From assembly GCF_002192415.1 (NCBI RefSeq), contig NZ_CP021780.1, positions 2,418,001 through 2,482,000 on the forward strand: 64,000 nucleotides of DNA, given 5' to 3'. The position numbers were made by a program, and so were the translations under genes. Below, one piece after another: positions 34,936 through 43,888 of the stretch (its first letter is position 1; each line of letters starts with the position of its first letter). Under the pieces are notes generated by a model. The model had not been told where the DNA came from and did not search any database. It was given only the letters and a program-made list of their open reading frames with translations. The DNA is from Paenibacillus donghaensis (lineage in GTDB: Bacteria > Bacillota > Bacilli > Paenibacillales > Paenibacillaceae).

Positions 34936-37320
34936 ATGAATGAAAAAGTCAGAAATCATACTAATACGGAATATCGACTGGCTGAGCAGAAGGCGGCACA
35001 GTATTTTAGATCACTTTATGATCAGGTCATGGACAAGTCTTATGTGACTGCGTTGACAGAAGATATTAGGATATGGAGAAATAATCATATTCATCATTTG
35101 CCATGGCTATCCTTCGTTTCGCAGGGGAAGAAGAAACCGGATACTCGGGATTATTCTACATACATCCAATGGCTGAGTTATACGGGGAAATTGGATGATT
35201 ACCTGAGTCGAAGTGTCTCCTATATTTATATGAGGGATTTAGGCAAGGCCTTGGATTCTCCTGTCACACAGACCCGGATGAAGCGTGCCATTGCTGACTT
35301 AAAGAAGTACTTACTCCAGTCCACCAGCGCAAACAGTGGAGGCGAACCGGAGTTTATGAATTGGGCAGGGGTGTATCGGTGGGCCCAAAAGGAAGGTATA
35401 GAAGCTGCCACAATCTGGGTATTCAACAAACTAAGGTCTGTGTCTGCTCATATTCCCGAGGGAATGAATGCGGAGCATGCCCAGCGTAAGCTGATCAAGA
35501 TCATTGTTGGAGTTATTCTGCATGTGATGGAAGAAATGGATGACGCAGTATTACCTGTGGAACGTTCCCGCAGACTGGATGAAGCGATCAGACTTGGTTA
35601 CTCTTATGGCCTAACCTATCCTTTCATTGATGATCTGCTTGATTCTCAGGTTCTGACCGTTCAAGAGAAGGAACAATACTCCGATATGATCCGTACCGCA
35701 CTTCTCACTGGGTCTGTACCTGAGCTTGGCGAATGGTCCGGAGATCAGTTGGAATTGATTCAATACATACATTCGGAGCTCACGGATGCCTTTGAGTATA
35801 TCAAGCAACATCAGAGACCAGATACACAGCAAATATTTTTTGAACAGTCCTATGTCTTTTTTCATGCTCAAGATATCGACCGGGTCAAGGTTCTATCCCG
35901 AGGGGATTACACCAATGAAGAGCTGTATATCCCCGTCATTCTAAAGTCTGCTTCGTCCCGGTTAATTGCCCGTTCTGTGAGTAGTGCTCCTGAGGATGAG
36001 GGATTTGAGCAACGAACCTTCTTTTATGGCATATATAACCAGCTTGCCGATGATTTTGCGGATATGTTTGACGATATGAAGGACGGTGCGGTAACCCCTT
36101 ATACCTACTATTTAAAATATCATCATCAAAGATCAGATCTGATCAACCCCTTTGAGTTATACTGGGTAGTCATTTCCAATTTGATCCATACTGTGTATCA
36201 CTCCGATACCATGGCTCGTGAGGTGATATTGGCTCGTGCAATAAATGGACTTAAACGATATAAAGAACGTGTAGGTATGATTAAGTATGATGAAATAATG
36301 GAGATATTTGCACCCGGAAATTCGAAATTTTATCGTCTTATTCAGAAGATGGTGCGAACAGCGGATGACGTGGATTTCTTCGATAAGCTGCTTCGGGACC
36401 GGATGATCACCTATTTGAAGAGCGATTCAGAGGAAAAGGAAGACTTTTTCAATACGGTTAAAAATGTCCGTAGTCAGATTAATAACCAATTGACCTTTAC
36501 CAAGTCTCATGGGATTCCGGCAATGAAAGAACAGCTTATAGATGCTGCAAATTACAGCCTGGAAGGGGACGGGAAGCGGATACGCCCTATTTTGACTTGG
36601 GTCATGGGTGTGAACGAATATGGATTAGATGCATCGGCAATTGCACCGCTACTGAGATCACTGGAGTATATGCATACCGCATCCCTGATTTTTGATGACC
36701 TGCCTTCTCAGGATAATGCGTCGACGCGTAGAGGGCGCCAGACCTTGCATCAGGTTCACAATAGCGCTACCGCGGAATTAACCGGTCTGTATCTAATCCA
36801 GAAGGCAATTGGGGAACAAGCCTCTCTTGACCAGTTCAAGGCTGAGACAGTTCTTGCTTTGATCCGTTATTCGGCCCAGAAGGCAGAAGATATGTGTATG
36901 GGACAGGCCATGGATTTGGACTCCAAAGGAAAGACATTAACATTGGAACAGCTGAATATGGTTTGCTTTTACAAAACAGGAGTGGCGTTCGAAGCTTGTC
37001 TCGTAATGCCGGCCATGCTCGCACAGGTCAGTGAGTCGGAGATTAGTGCGCTCAAGAAGTTCGCCTATCATATGGGGATTGCCTTTCAGATTAAGGATGA
37101 TTTGCTTGATGTGGAAGGGGATATGCACGTACTCGGCAAACCTGTTGGCAAGGACTCGGATAACAACCATTCGAATTTCGTATCTATCCTGGGTCAAGAA
37201 GGTGCCAGCAAAGAGATGTGGGAGCACTACTGCCTTGCCATGGAAGCACTGAAAGAGGTACCCCGCAATATCGCTTTTCTGAAGCACTTAATGAATTATG
37301 TAGTAAACAGGGATCGTTAA
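34936..37320 (+). CDS. Large two-part protein with C-terminal prenyl diphosphate synthase domain
   Basis: A 794-residue protein. The last third is a short-chain IspA-type prenyl diphosphate synthase: GDGKRIRPILTW (IPP binding), first Asp-rich motif DDLPSQD-NASTRRG (about residue 586), and second motif IKDDLLDVEGD (about 720). The N-terminal 500 residues are not a known synthase, but hold FIDDLLDSQ (about 231) and LADDFADMFDDMKDG (about 371), similar in type and spacing (about 140 residues) to the metal-binding motifs of class I isoprenoid synthases. One reading is a terpene-synthase-like plus prenyltransferase fusion; that is inference. ATG 34936 is preferred to GTG 34927 for RBS spacing. It stands alone, without cyclase or transport genes. 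Confidence 0.75.
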   Translation: MNEKVRNHTNTEYRLAEQKAAQYFRSLYDQVMDKSYVTALTEDIRIWRNNHIHHLPWLSFVSQGKKKPDTRDYSTYIQWLSYTGKLDDYLSRSVSYIYMRDLGKALDSPVTQTRMKRAIADLKKYLLQSTSANSGGEPEFMNWAGVYRWAQKEGIEAATIWVFNKLRSVSAHIPEGMNAEHAQRKLIKIIVGVILHVMEEMDDAVLPVERSRRLDEAIRLGYSYGLTYPFIDDLLDSQVLTVQEKEQYSDMIRTALLTGSVPELGEWSGDQLELIQYIHSELTDAFEYIKQHQRPDTQQIFFEQSYVFFHAQDIDRVKVLSRGDYTNEELYIPVILKSASSRLIARSVSSAPEDEGFEQRTFFYGIYNQLADDFADMFDDMKDGAVTPYTYYLKYHHQRSDLINPFELYWVVISNLIHTVYHSDTMAREVILARAINGLKRYKERVGMIKYDEIMEIFAPGNSKFYRLIQKMVRTADDVDFFDKLLRDRMITYLKSDSEEKEDFFNTVKNVRSQINNQLTFTKSHGIPAMKEQLIDAANYSLEGDGKRIRPILTWVMGVNEYGLDASAIAPLLRSLEYMHTASLIFDDLPSQDNASTRRGRQTLHQVHNSATAELTGLYLIQKAIGEQASLDQFKAETVLALIRYSAQKAEDMCMGQAMDLDSKGKTLTLEQLNMVCFYKTGVAFEACLVMPAMLAQVSESEISALKKFAYHMGIAFQIKDDLLDVEGDMHVLGKPVGKDSDNNHSNFVSILGQEGASKEMWEHYCLAMEALKEVPRNIAFLKHLMNYVVNRDR

Positions 37321-37392
37321 AAGACTGTGAGTTATAATGGTTGAACAAAGGTTGTCGAAGATGCAGCCAAAGCGTGAGCAAGGAGCTAAAAG

Positions 37393-38376
37393 ATGAAAAC
37401 CATAATCGACATTGCCAAAGCGGCGGGAGTGGCTAAAAGTACAGTTTCCCGCTATCTGAACGGCGGGCCGGTCAGTGATGAGACCAAGGAAAAGATCGAA
37501 CTTGTCATAAAGAAGTATCATTATGTTCCAAATACCTTCGCCCAAAGCCTAAAAGCCAAGAAGACGAGCATTATCGGGGCTATTGTTCCCCGACTGGATT
37601 CCTTTGCCACCTCCCAGACTCTGATGGGGATCGACGATGAGCTGAGAATAAGGCAACACCAATTACTGATTTCCAATGCCTCCCAGAATCTGGACCGGGA
37701 AATTGAGGCGATTTACGAACTGGCGCGGCAAAAAATATCCGGACTGCTGCTTCTGGCGGCACAGGTGACGGACAGGCACTTGAAAGCGGTCAAGGATTGT
37801 GGAATTCCGGTGCTTCTTGTCGGCCAGCGGCATACTGCCATTCACAGCCTGATTCACGATGATTTTCGCGCAGGCCATTTGATGGGGAGACATGTCCTTG
37901 AGAAGGGTCATCGCCGGATTGCCTATCTGGGCGTAACGGAGCGTGACATCGCAGTTGGCGTGCGGCGGAAGGAAGGCTTCAATGAGGCACTGAAAGAATA
38001 CCCGGACTGTCAGGTTAGGTATTATGAATCCGGATTCGGGATGAATGAAGCCGTCATGGCCGCCGAAGCGCTACTGGAAGAATGGAAGCCAACCCTCATC
38101 ATGTGCGCCACTGATAATATCGCGCTTGGTGTGATGAAAGCGGCCTTGGTCCGCCGGATTTCGATTCCTTCCGGTCTGTCGGTAACCGGATTTGGTGGTT
38201 ATGATATTACGGAGATTACCCATCCCGCTCTTACGACTGTGCAGTTTCATTACAGGCAGGCTGGCAGCCTGGCGGCTGAGAGTATCATATCGCTGGTGAA
38301 TGGTGAAACGGTGGACATGATCACGACTTCAGGCTGTCGGTTAATAGAGAGAGAAAGCGTTGACAATTTGCAGTGA
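37393..38376 (+). CDS. scrR: LacI-family sucrose repressor
   Basis: A 327-residue repressor with N-terminal LacI helix-turn-helix (IIDIAKAAGVAKSTVSRYLNGG) and hinge (YVPNTFAQSLKAKKTSIIGAIVPRL), and a C-terminal sugar-binding domain (VTGFGGYDITEITHPALTTVQ). The genes that follow are sucrose-6-phosphate hydrolase and the sucrose PTS permease, and two perfect GGAACCGGTTCC palindromes lie just downstream, which supports ScrR. GGAG lies before ATG 37393. The scr promoter -35 lies inside its own last codons. Confidence 0.88.
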   Translation: MKTIIDIAKAAGVAKSTVSRYLNGGPVSDETKEKIELVIKKYHYVPNTFAQSLKAKKTSIIGAIVPRLDSFATSQTLMGIDDELRIRQHQLLISNASQNLDREIEAIYELARQKISGLLLLAAQVTDRHLKAVKDCGIPVLLVGQRHTAIHSLIHDDFRAGHLMGRHVLEKGHRRIAYLGVTERDIAVGVRRKEGFNEALKEYPDCQVRYYESGFGMNEAVMAAEALLEEWKPTLIMCATDNIALGVMKAALVRRISIPSGLSVTGFGGYDITEITHPALTTVQFHYRQAGSLAAESIISLVNGETVDMITTSGCRLIERESVDNLQ

Positions 38377-38464
38377 TCAATCATATAATAACTGTGGAAC
38401 CGGTTCCTCTCTTCGGATATTCAACTGAAGGGAGTTTATTTTTAAAGCGATTGGAACCGGTTCC
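38360..38464 (+). promoter_or_regulatory. scrBA promoter with two identical ScrR operators
   Basis: TTGACA (38360-38365) and TATAAT (38384-38389) form a consensus promoter with an 18-base spacer; its -35 overlaps the end of scrR. The 12-base palindrome GGAACCGGTTCC occurs at 38396-38407, directly after the -10, and again at 38453-38464, 57 bases centre to centre. Repressor bound at both could block the promoter and loop the leader. Confidence 0.85.
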
Positions 38465-38513
38465 GGTGAATGGGTCAATGAAGTCACACTATATTTAAAT
38501 GGAGATCTAAAGT

Positions 38514-40016
38514 ATGAAAATGAGCAGAGAACGGCTGTACCGACGTCTTGAGGAGGCCGACCCGGGAGAATGGGAAGCGCTAAAGCAATTGGTTGAGCAA
38601 AGTCCATGGAGACAAAGATATCATATTCAACCTGTGGCTGGCTTGTTAAATGATCCAAATGGTTTTTCGTATTTTGAAGGAAGATATCATTTGTTTTATC
38701 AATGGTTTCCTTTAGGGACGCAGCATGGCATGAAATATTGGTACCACACCGTATCTTCCGACCTCGTCCGATGGGAGAATAGGGGGATCGCCATCGCACC
38801 GGACAGTCCTTATGATTCACATGGTGTATTTTCCGGGAGTGCTATTGAGAAAGACGGCCGGCTATATCTCATGTTTACTGGAAACACACGGAGTGCAGAA
38901 TGGATTCGCCAGCCCTATCAATGTCTGGCTTATATGGAACCGGACGGAACGATCAGCAAACACAGCACACCGGTAATCTCCGAGGTCCCCCCGGGATATA
39001 CCGATCATTTCAGGGACCCCAAAGTGTGGAAGACTGGGGACAGTTACTACTGTGTGATTGGTGCGCAGCGTTCCGACAAGACAGGATGTGCCTTATTGTA
39101 TCGTTCTCCTGATTTGCTTGAGTGGCATTTTGAGGGGGAGATGGGAACCCGGCTGAAGGATTTTGGCTACATGTGGGAGTGCCCCGATTATTTTGAAATG
39201 GACGGATCAGCCTTACTGTTGATCTCGCCGCAGGGGCTGGAGCCGGAGGATGACCGTTTCCAGAATATATATCAATCCGGTTATCTGATAGGGCTGCCCA
39301 TCGGGTTTGACGACAGTAAGGGATTTCACCATGGCGAATTTCATGAACTGGACCGGGGTTTTGATTTCTACGCACCGCAGACGACGTTGAGTCCAGACGG
39401 AAGAAGAATCCTGACGGCCTGGATGGGACTTCCCGATATCGACTATCCAACGGATAGCCAAGGCTGGGCCCACTGTCTCTGTCTTCCCCGGGAGCTGCAT
39501 CTGGCTGAAGGCAGATTGATTCAACGTCCGGCCCGAGAACTGGTCAACCTGCGGGGATTCGAGTCCAGGAAGCAGCTGGTTGTGAGCCATAACACCGTTT
39601 CTGTAGACGGATTCACAGGAACTTCTTATGAGCTTCTGGTCCACATCCGCGAGGAAGGAGCAAGTTCCTTCGGCATTGAATTCCGGGTCGGCGACGGGGA
39701 GAAGACGGTCATTGCCTATGACAGGGCAAGCGGTAAGGCAACACTGGATCGGTCGTTGTCAGGACAGAGCGTTGCCCAGGAATTCGGAACCAAGCGGAGC
39801 TGCCTCGTACCTTTGCAAAATGGGATTCTGACCTTGCGATTATTTGTGGATGTTTCTTCAGTAGAGGTTTTTGTGAACGACGGGCAGGAGGTATTTACGG
39901 CGCGAATTTTTCCGGATCCGGCGAGTACAGGCATCCATTTTTTCGCTGAAGGCGGCAGCGCTGCTTTTGATGCAAGCAAATGGGACATTCATAATTGGGG
40001 AGGATATCCAAGATGA
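38514..40016 (+). CDS. scrB: Sucrose-6-phosphate hydrolase (GH32)
   Basis: A 500-residue cytoplasmic invertase that splits sucrose-6-phosphate after PTS uptake. GH32 motifs: LLNDPNGFSYFEGRYHLFYQW (nucleophile Asp), FRDPKVW (transition-state Asp), MWECPDYF (acid/base Glu), followed by a C-terminal beta-sandwich with VDVSSVEVFVNDG. It lacks a signal peptide. GGAG is about 10 bases upstream of ATG 38514. Its stop overlaps the start of the PTS permease by four bases. Confidence 0.93.
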   Translation: MKMSRERLYRRLEEADPGEWEALKQLVEQSPWRQRYHIQPVAGLLNDPNGFSYFEGRYHLFYQWFPLGTQHGMKYWYHTVSSDLVRWENRGIAIAPDSPYDSHGVFSGSAIEKDGRLYLMFTGNTRSAEWIRQPYQCLAYMEPDGTISKHSTPVISEVPPGYTDHFRDPKVWKTGDSYYCVIGAQRSDKTGCALLYRSPDLLEWHFEGEMGTRLKDFGYMWECPDYFEMDGSALLLISPQGLEPEDDRFQNIYQSGYLIGLPIGFDDSKGFHHGEFHELDRGFDFYAPQTTLSPDGRRILTAWMGLPDIDYPTDSQGWAHCLCLPRELHLAEGRLIQRPARELVNLRGFESRKQLVVSHNTVSVDGFTGTSYELLVHIREEGASSFGIEFRVGDGEKTVIAYDRASGKATLDRSLSGQSVAQEFGTKRSCLVPLQNGILTLRLFVDVSSVEVFVNDGQEVFTARIFPDPASTGIHFFAEGGSAAFDASKWDIHNWGGYPR

Positions 40017-41992
40017 ACAATAATCAAATTGCACAGCAGGTAATTGAAGCAATCGGGGGAAAGGGGAACATCGCTTCTTTCGCGCATTGTGCCACCCGCC
40101 TGCGCATCATGGTCCATGACAAAGATCTAATTGATCAAAAAGGCATAGAGGAGATTGACAAGGTGAAGGGTGCCTTTTTCAACTCTGGCCAATATCAGAT
40201 TATCTTCGGTACGGGGACAGTCAACCGGATATTTGAGGAAGTAGAGAAAATCGGTGTTCTCAGCGTGTCCAAAGACGAGATCAAGCAAGCTGGGAAAAAG
40301 CAGGGGAATATGTTCCAAAGATCCATTCGTACATTTGGAGATGTGTTTGTTCCAATTATTCCTGTCCTTGTCGCCACCGGCTTGTTCATGGGCTTGAGAG
40401 GCCTGCTGACCCAGCCGGAGATTCTGTCCTGGTTCGGAACAACACCGGAGCAGATTTCTCCGAATTTCCTGCTCTTCACGCAAGTGCTGACCGATACAGC
40501 ATTTGCCTTCCTGCCCGCTCTTGTGGCCTGGTCGGCGTTCCGTGTATTCGGAGGCAGCCCGGTGCTTGGCATTGTGCTTGGCCTGATGCTGGTCAGTCCC
40601 GCCTTGCCCGACGCCTATAAAGTTGCCAACGGTTCTGCCGAGGCGCTAACCATGTTCGGATTCATTCCGGTCGTGGGCTATCAAGGTTCTGTTTTACCGG
40701 CCTTTATTATGGGCCTGCTGGGCGCCAAGCTGGAGAAGCAATTGCGCAAGCGGATTCCCGAAGCGCTGGATTTGATTTTGACCCCCTTCCTGACCTTGCT
40801 GTTCATGATTACTTTGGGTCTGTTCGCCATTGGCCCGGTATTTCATAGTCTGGAACAAGCAGTGCTGAATGGAACAACCTATATCCTTGACCTTCCTTGG
40901 GGTGCTGCCGGATTGTTTATCGGTTTCTTTCATCAGATTGTTGTGGTCACCGGTGTGCATCATATCTTTAACTTTCTTGAAATCCAGCTTCTGGAGCGCA
41001 CTGGCGCAAATCCGTTCAACGCCATTATTACCAGTGCGATGGCTGCTCAGGGTGCAGCCTGCCTCGCTGTAGGGTTAAAGACCAAGGATGCCAAGCTCAA
41101 AGCCCTTGCGCTGCCCTCATCCTTTTCGGCCTTTCTGGGCATTACCGAACCAGCGATCTTCGGAGTCAATCTGCGTTTATTTAAGCCCTTCGTAATGGGC
41201 CTGATAGGCGGAGCCGTAGGCGGCTTCATGGCTTCGCTGTTTCAATTGGCCGGTACGGGCATGGCCGTTACTGTAATTCCAGGCAGCCTCTTGTACCTGA
41301 ACGGTCAGCTCCCACTTTATATTTTGTGCAATCTGGCTGCCATGGCAACTGCGTTCGTGCTGACCTGGCTGTTCGGCTATCGTGAGGCTGTTTCTGAGGA
41401 GCAGAACAGAACCGCTACGGCAGCTCATGCTTTGACGGGGGCAGTGGAAGGGCGTGTGGACCTGGTAGACAAGGTGACTTCAGAATTCGCTGCTGGCCTA
41501 GCCGATGTCAAGGATGAGTCAGGAGTTCTTACTGTGCTGTCCCCGATCAGCGGAAATCTGATTGAACTTGAGCAGGTACCGGACCCGGCTTTTGCCGGCA
41601 AACAGATGGGAGAGGGTATTGCCATTATGCCTACGGAAGGCAAGGTATACGCTCCGTTCGATGCGACGGTGGCTCATGTAATGAAAAAGAGTAAACACGC
41701 CATTATTTTGGAGCATAACAGCGGTGTGCAAATGCTGATTCATGTAGGGATTGAGACTGTATCTTTGAAGGGTCAGGGCTTTAAGCTGAACGTTGAGAAC
41801 GGTCAACAGGTGAAGGCCGGGCAGTTGCTGATAGAATTCGATATGCAAATCATACAAGATGCCGGGCTTCCCATCATTACACCCGTTATCGTTCCAACGG
41901 GGATTGAGCAGGTAATGGACGTTAACGTGCTTGCCCATGGAAATGTGACAGCGGGTTCCGACCCCATTTTGAAAGTCAGATATCGCGACTAA
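40013..41992 (+). CDS. scrA: Sucrose PTS permease EIIBCA
   Basis: A 659-residue three-domain permease: EIIB (SFAHCATRLR, phosphocysteine about residue 26), a multi-spanning EIIC (residues about 100-460, with VVVTGVHHIFNFLEIQLL), and a C-terminal glucose-type EIIA (MLIHVGIETVSLKGQGF, phosphohistidine near residue 580). Many ScrA proteins lack EIIA and borrow it; this one is complete. ATG 40013 overlaps the scrB stop, with GGGGAGG about 9 bases upstream; the in-frame start at 39995 is rejected. It phosphorylates sucrose on entry for ScrB. Confidence 0.92.
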   Translation: MNNNQIAQQVIEAIGGKGNIASFAHCATRLRIMVHDKDLIDQKGIEEIDKVKGAFFNSGQYQIIFGTGTVNRIFEEVEKIGVLSVSKDEIKQAGKKQGNMFQRSIRTFGDVFVPIIPVLVATGLFMGLRGLLTQPEILSWFGTTPEQISPNFLLFTQVLTDTAFAFLPALVAWSAFRVFGGSPVLGIVLGLMLVSPALPDAYKVANGSAEALTMFGFIPVVGYQGSVLPAFIMGLLGAKLEKQLRKRIPEALDLILTPFLTLLFMITLGLFAIGPVFHSLEQAVLNGTTYILDLPWGAAGLFIGFFHQIVVVTGVHHIFNFLEIQLLERTGANPFNAIITSAMAAQGAACLAVGLKTKDAKLKALALPSSFSAFLGITEPAIFGVNLRLFKPFVMGLIGGAVGGFMASLFQLAGTGMAVTVIPGSLLYLNGQLPLYILCNLAAMATAFVLTWLFGYREAVSEEQNRTATAAHALTGAVEGRVDLVDKVTSEFAAGLADVKDESGVLTVLSPISGNLIELEQVPDPAFAGKQMGEGIAIMPTEGKVYAPFDATVAHVMKKSKHAIILEHNSGVQMLIHVGIETVSLKGQGFKLNVENGQQVKAGQLLIEFDMQIIQDAGLPIITPVIVPTGIEQVMDVNVLAHGNVTAGSDPILKVRYRD

Positions 41993-42008
41993 AAAAACTT
42001 TATCCTGT

Positions 42009-42047
42009 AGCGGAATGGTCTTGAAAGAGGCCGTTCCGCTTTTTTGG
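42009..42047 (+). terminator. Terminator of the sucrose operon
   Basis: AGCGGAATGG pairs with the inverse at 42029-42040 (CCGTTCCGCT) across the loop TCTTGAAAGAGG, followed by six T. Confidence 0.8.
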
Positions 42048-42109
42048 TGCGCCCAGAGGAAATTCTCCCGGCTTCTTGTGCCGTAAACTTCGTGCGTACT
42101 CGTTTCTTT

Positions 42110-43369
42110 TTAACCACCAGTTTGGGGCTGCTGCGGATGATTGGCATTCCGGTTAGTTCGTCTACGGTAAAGATGCAGCAGCAGATAGGAGACAGCAAAT
42201 GCTGCTGTAACCAGCCACAAGGGGATGCGCGGGTCCAGCTTGTATGCCCAGCCGCCGATGATGCCCGCAGGTGCAGTAAAGAGCAGGATCAGAACGGAGA
42301 GCATGGAGAAGACTTTGGCCCATTTATCATCGTCGATGGCATTCTGCACGGCAGCTTCCAAATAAGGCGAGCTGATCATGAGTCCTACTGCTGCCAGTAC
42401 CGTGCTGAACCCAATCCACCAAAGGCTGGACGAAGGGTAGACCACCAGCATTACATTCGATAGAGCAGAGAGTCCGAACCCTGCCATCATGGAGCGATTG
42501 GCACTTTGGTCCGGGATTTTGGGCATCAAAAGCCAAAGTGTCAACAGCATGATCACGGAGGAAACTGCCGGGAACAGGGAAATCATACCGCTATCCATCC
42601 GCAAATAATCTGCCAGATACAGCGACAGATAAGTGGTCTTGAGCGTCGCCTGAAAGTTAAACAGGATGTACACGCCAAAGATCAGCAACAGATTGCTGTC
42701 AACCCACAGCTCACGGAAAGCGCCGCCATATTCGACCATACTCTGCTTGAGTCCCATTTCACGCGTTTCCTGACGTTTTTTGATCCCGGCTTCGGTTTCT
42801 CGGGTGGTTATATGGCGGCCGACGAATTGAAAGGTCATGAAAAAGAACGCAAGCACATACATGATCCTCATCCCTTGGACCATTCCGTATTGGTTCACAA
42901 GCAAGCCGCCCAGCGGTGCAAACAATCCGCCGATGACACTGATGATCTGCAGCAGCGTGAACACATAGGTCCGGTCGGAAGGTCGTGTGTCCTCTACAAT
43001 CAGGCAGTAGAAGGCGACATGCGGCACACGCTGGAAGCCATTGATAACCGCAGCCGCTGCAAAAAACCACAGATTCTGCGAAAAAGCCCACAGTAAAGTT
43101 GCCAGGCTCCAGCTAAGCAGATCAAAATATAAAATGGCCCGTTTGCGTCCCAGACGATCCGTTAAATATCCGCTGAGCAAAGAAGAGAATACCTGCACAA
43201 TCAGTCCAATGGTGGTAATCCAGCCGATGTTCAACTCCGTCATCCCCAGCTCGTACATATAAAGAGTGGCATAGGTGGAGAACATGCTGAAAGGAATCAG
43301 GAAAAAGGGCTCAAAGGCCAGGCAGCCCCGGCTGTTTCCCTGCAGCCGGGGAAATAAAGATCTTGCCAT
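42110..43369 (-). CDS. MFS transporter
   Basis: A 419-residue protein with about 12 membrane spans. SGYLTDRLGRKRAILYFDLLSW (A-motif loop 2-3) identifies a major facilitator permease; NAIDDDKWAKVFSMLSVL is the domain-two counterpart. GGAGG is about nine bases before ATG 43369. It converges on the sucrose operon and diverges from a second MFS gene. Substrate unknown; sugar efflux or drug export are both possible. Confidence 0.85.
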   Translation of the reverse strand: MARSLFPRLQGNSRGCLAFEPFFLIPFSMFSTYATLYMYELGMTELNIGWITTIGLIVQVFSSLLSGYLTDRLGRKRAILYFDLLSWSLATLLWAFSQNLWFFAAAAVINGFQRVPHVAFYCLIVEDTRPSDRTYVFTLLQIISVIGGLFAPLGGLLVNQYGMVQGMRIMYVLAFFFMTFQFVGRHITTRETEAGIKKRQETREMGLKQSMVEYGGAFRELWVDSNLLLIFGVYILFNFQATLKTTYLSLYLADYLRMDSGMISLFPAVSSVIMLLTLWLLMPKIPDQSANRSMMAGFGLSALSNVMLVVYPSSSLWWIGFSTVLAAVGLMISSPYLEAAVQNAIDDDKWAKVFSMLSVLILLFTAPAGIIGGWAYKLDPRIPLWLVTAAFAVSYLLLHLYRRRTNRNANHPQQPQTGG

Positions 43370-43478
43370 AACGTAATCCTCCAGGTTGTCATAAGAGTAG
43401 GTAAAGGCTCAAACTATTAAAAGATAATTATATGATAATGTCAATGCCCCGGATAGTTAATATTAGGGAGTACAAAGC

Positions 43479-43510
43479 AACAAGCCCGCGTCTTACTATA
43501 CGGGCTTGTT
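43479..43510. repeat. Terminator-like hairpin between divergent MFS genes
   Basis: AACAAGCCCG (43479-43488) and CGGGCTTGTT (43501-43510) pair perfectly, with outer AAAGCA/TGCTTT pairs. It lies in the 43370-43867 gap in front of both divergent genes. The rest of the gap shows no gene. Confidence 0.65.
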
Positions 43511-43888
43511 CTGCTTTGCTTATACTTCGTAACATAAGGATGACTTGAGTGCTACTCGACCTGGAACTGGTTCAATTCATCCTGAAGCTAGCTCCGATCC
43601 TTTAACCGAAGCTGGAGTTTTGCGGGTGCAGTTTAGGGCTCCTTATTGTTTTTAATAACGAATCTATCCACTCGATTCGTAGCCGAGATAGCGTAGAACT
43701 GACTAGACTTTTAAATTAAAGGTGAATGGTGGTTTTTAAAAGTAATACAGTGTGAAAACGATGGGATTTACCTTAATCGTTCTATGTAAAAAGAGAGCTC
43801 CATTTTGTACACTTATATTCACCAAGCGGGCGCCCGTTAGGGAGATCATTTTAGGGGATATAAGAAAATGAAAGGGAGCTGCTCTACT

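Noticed and set aside
42060..42140. Similarity of the end of the MFS gene region to bases near 53255-53290 (both contain CCAGTTT-GGG-CTGCTGCG-like stretches)
   Set aside because: The match is about 20 bases with several differences and one copy is coding; too weak to call a repeat.
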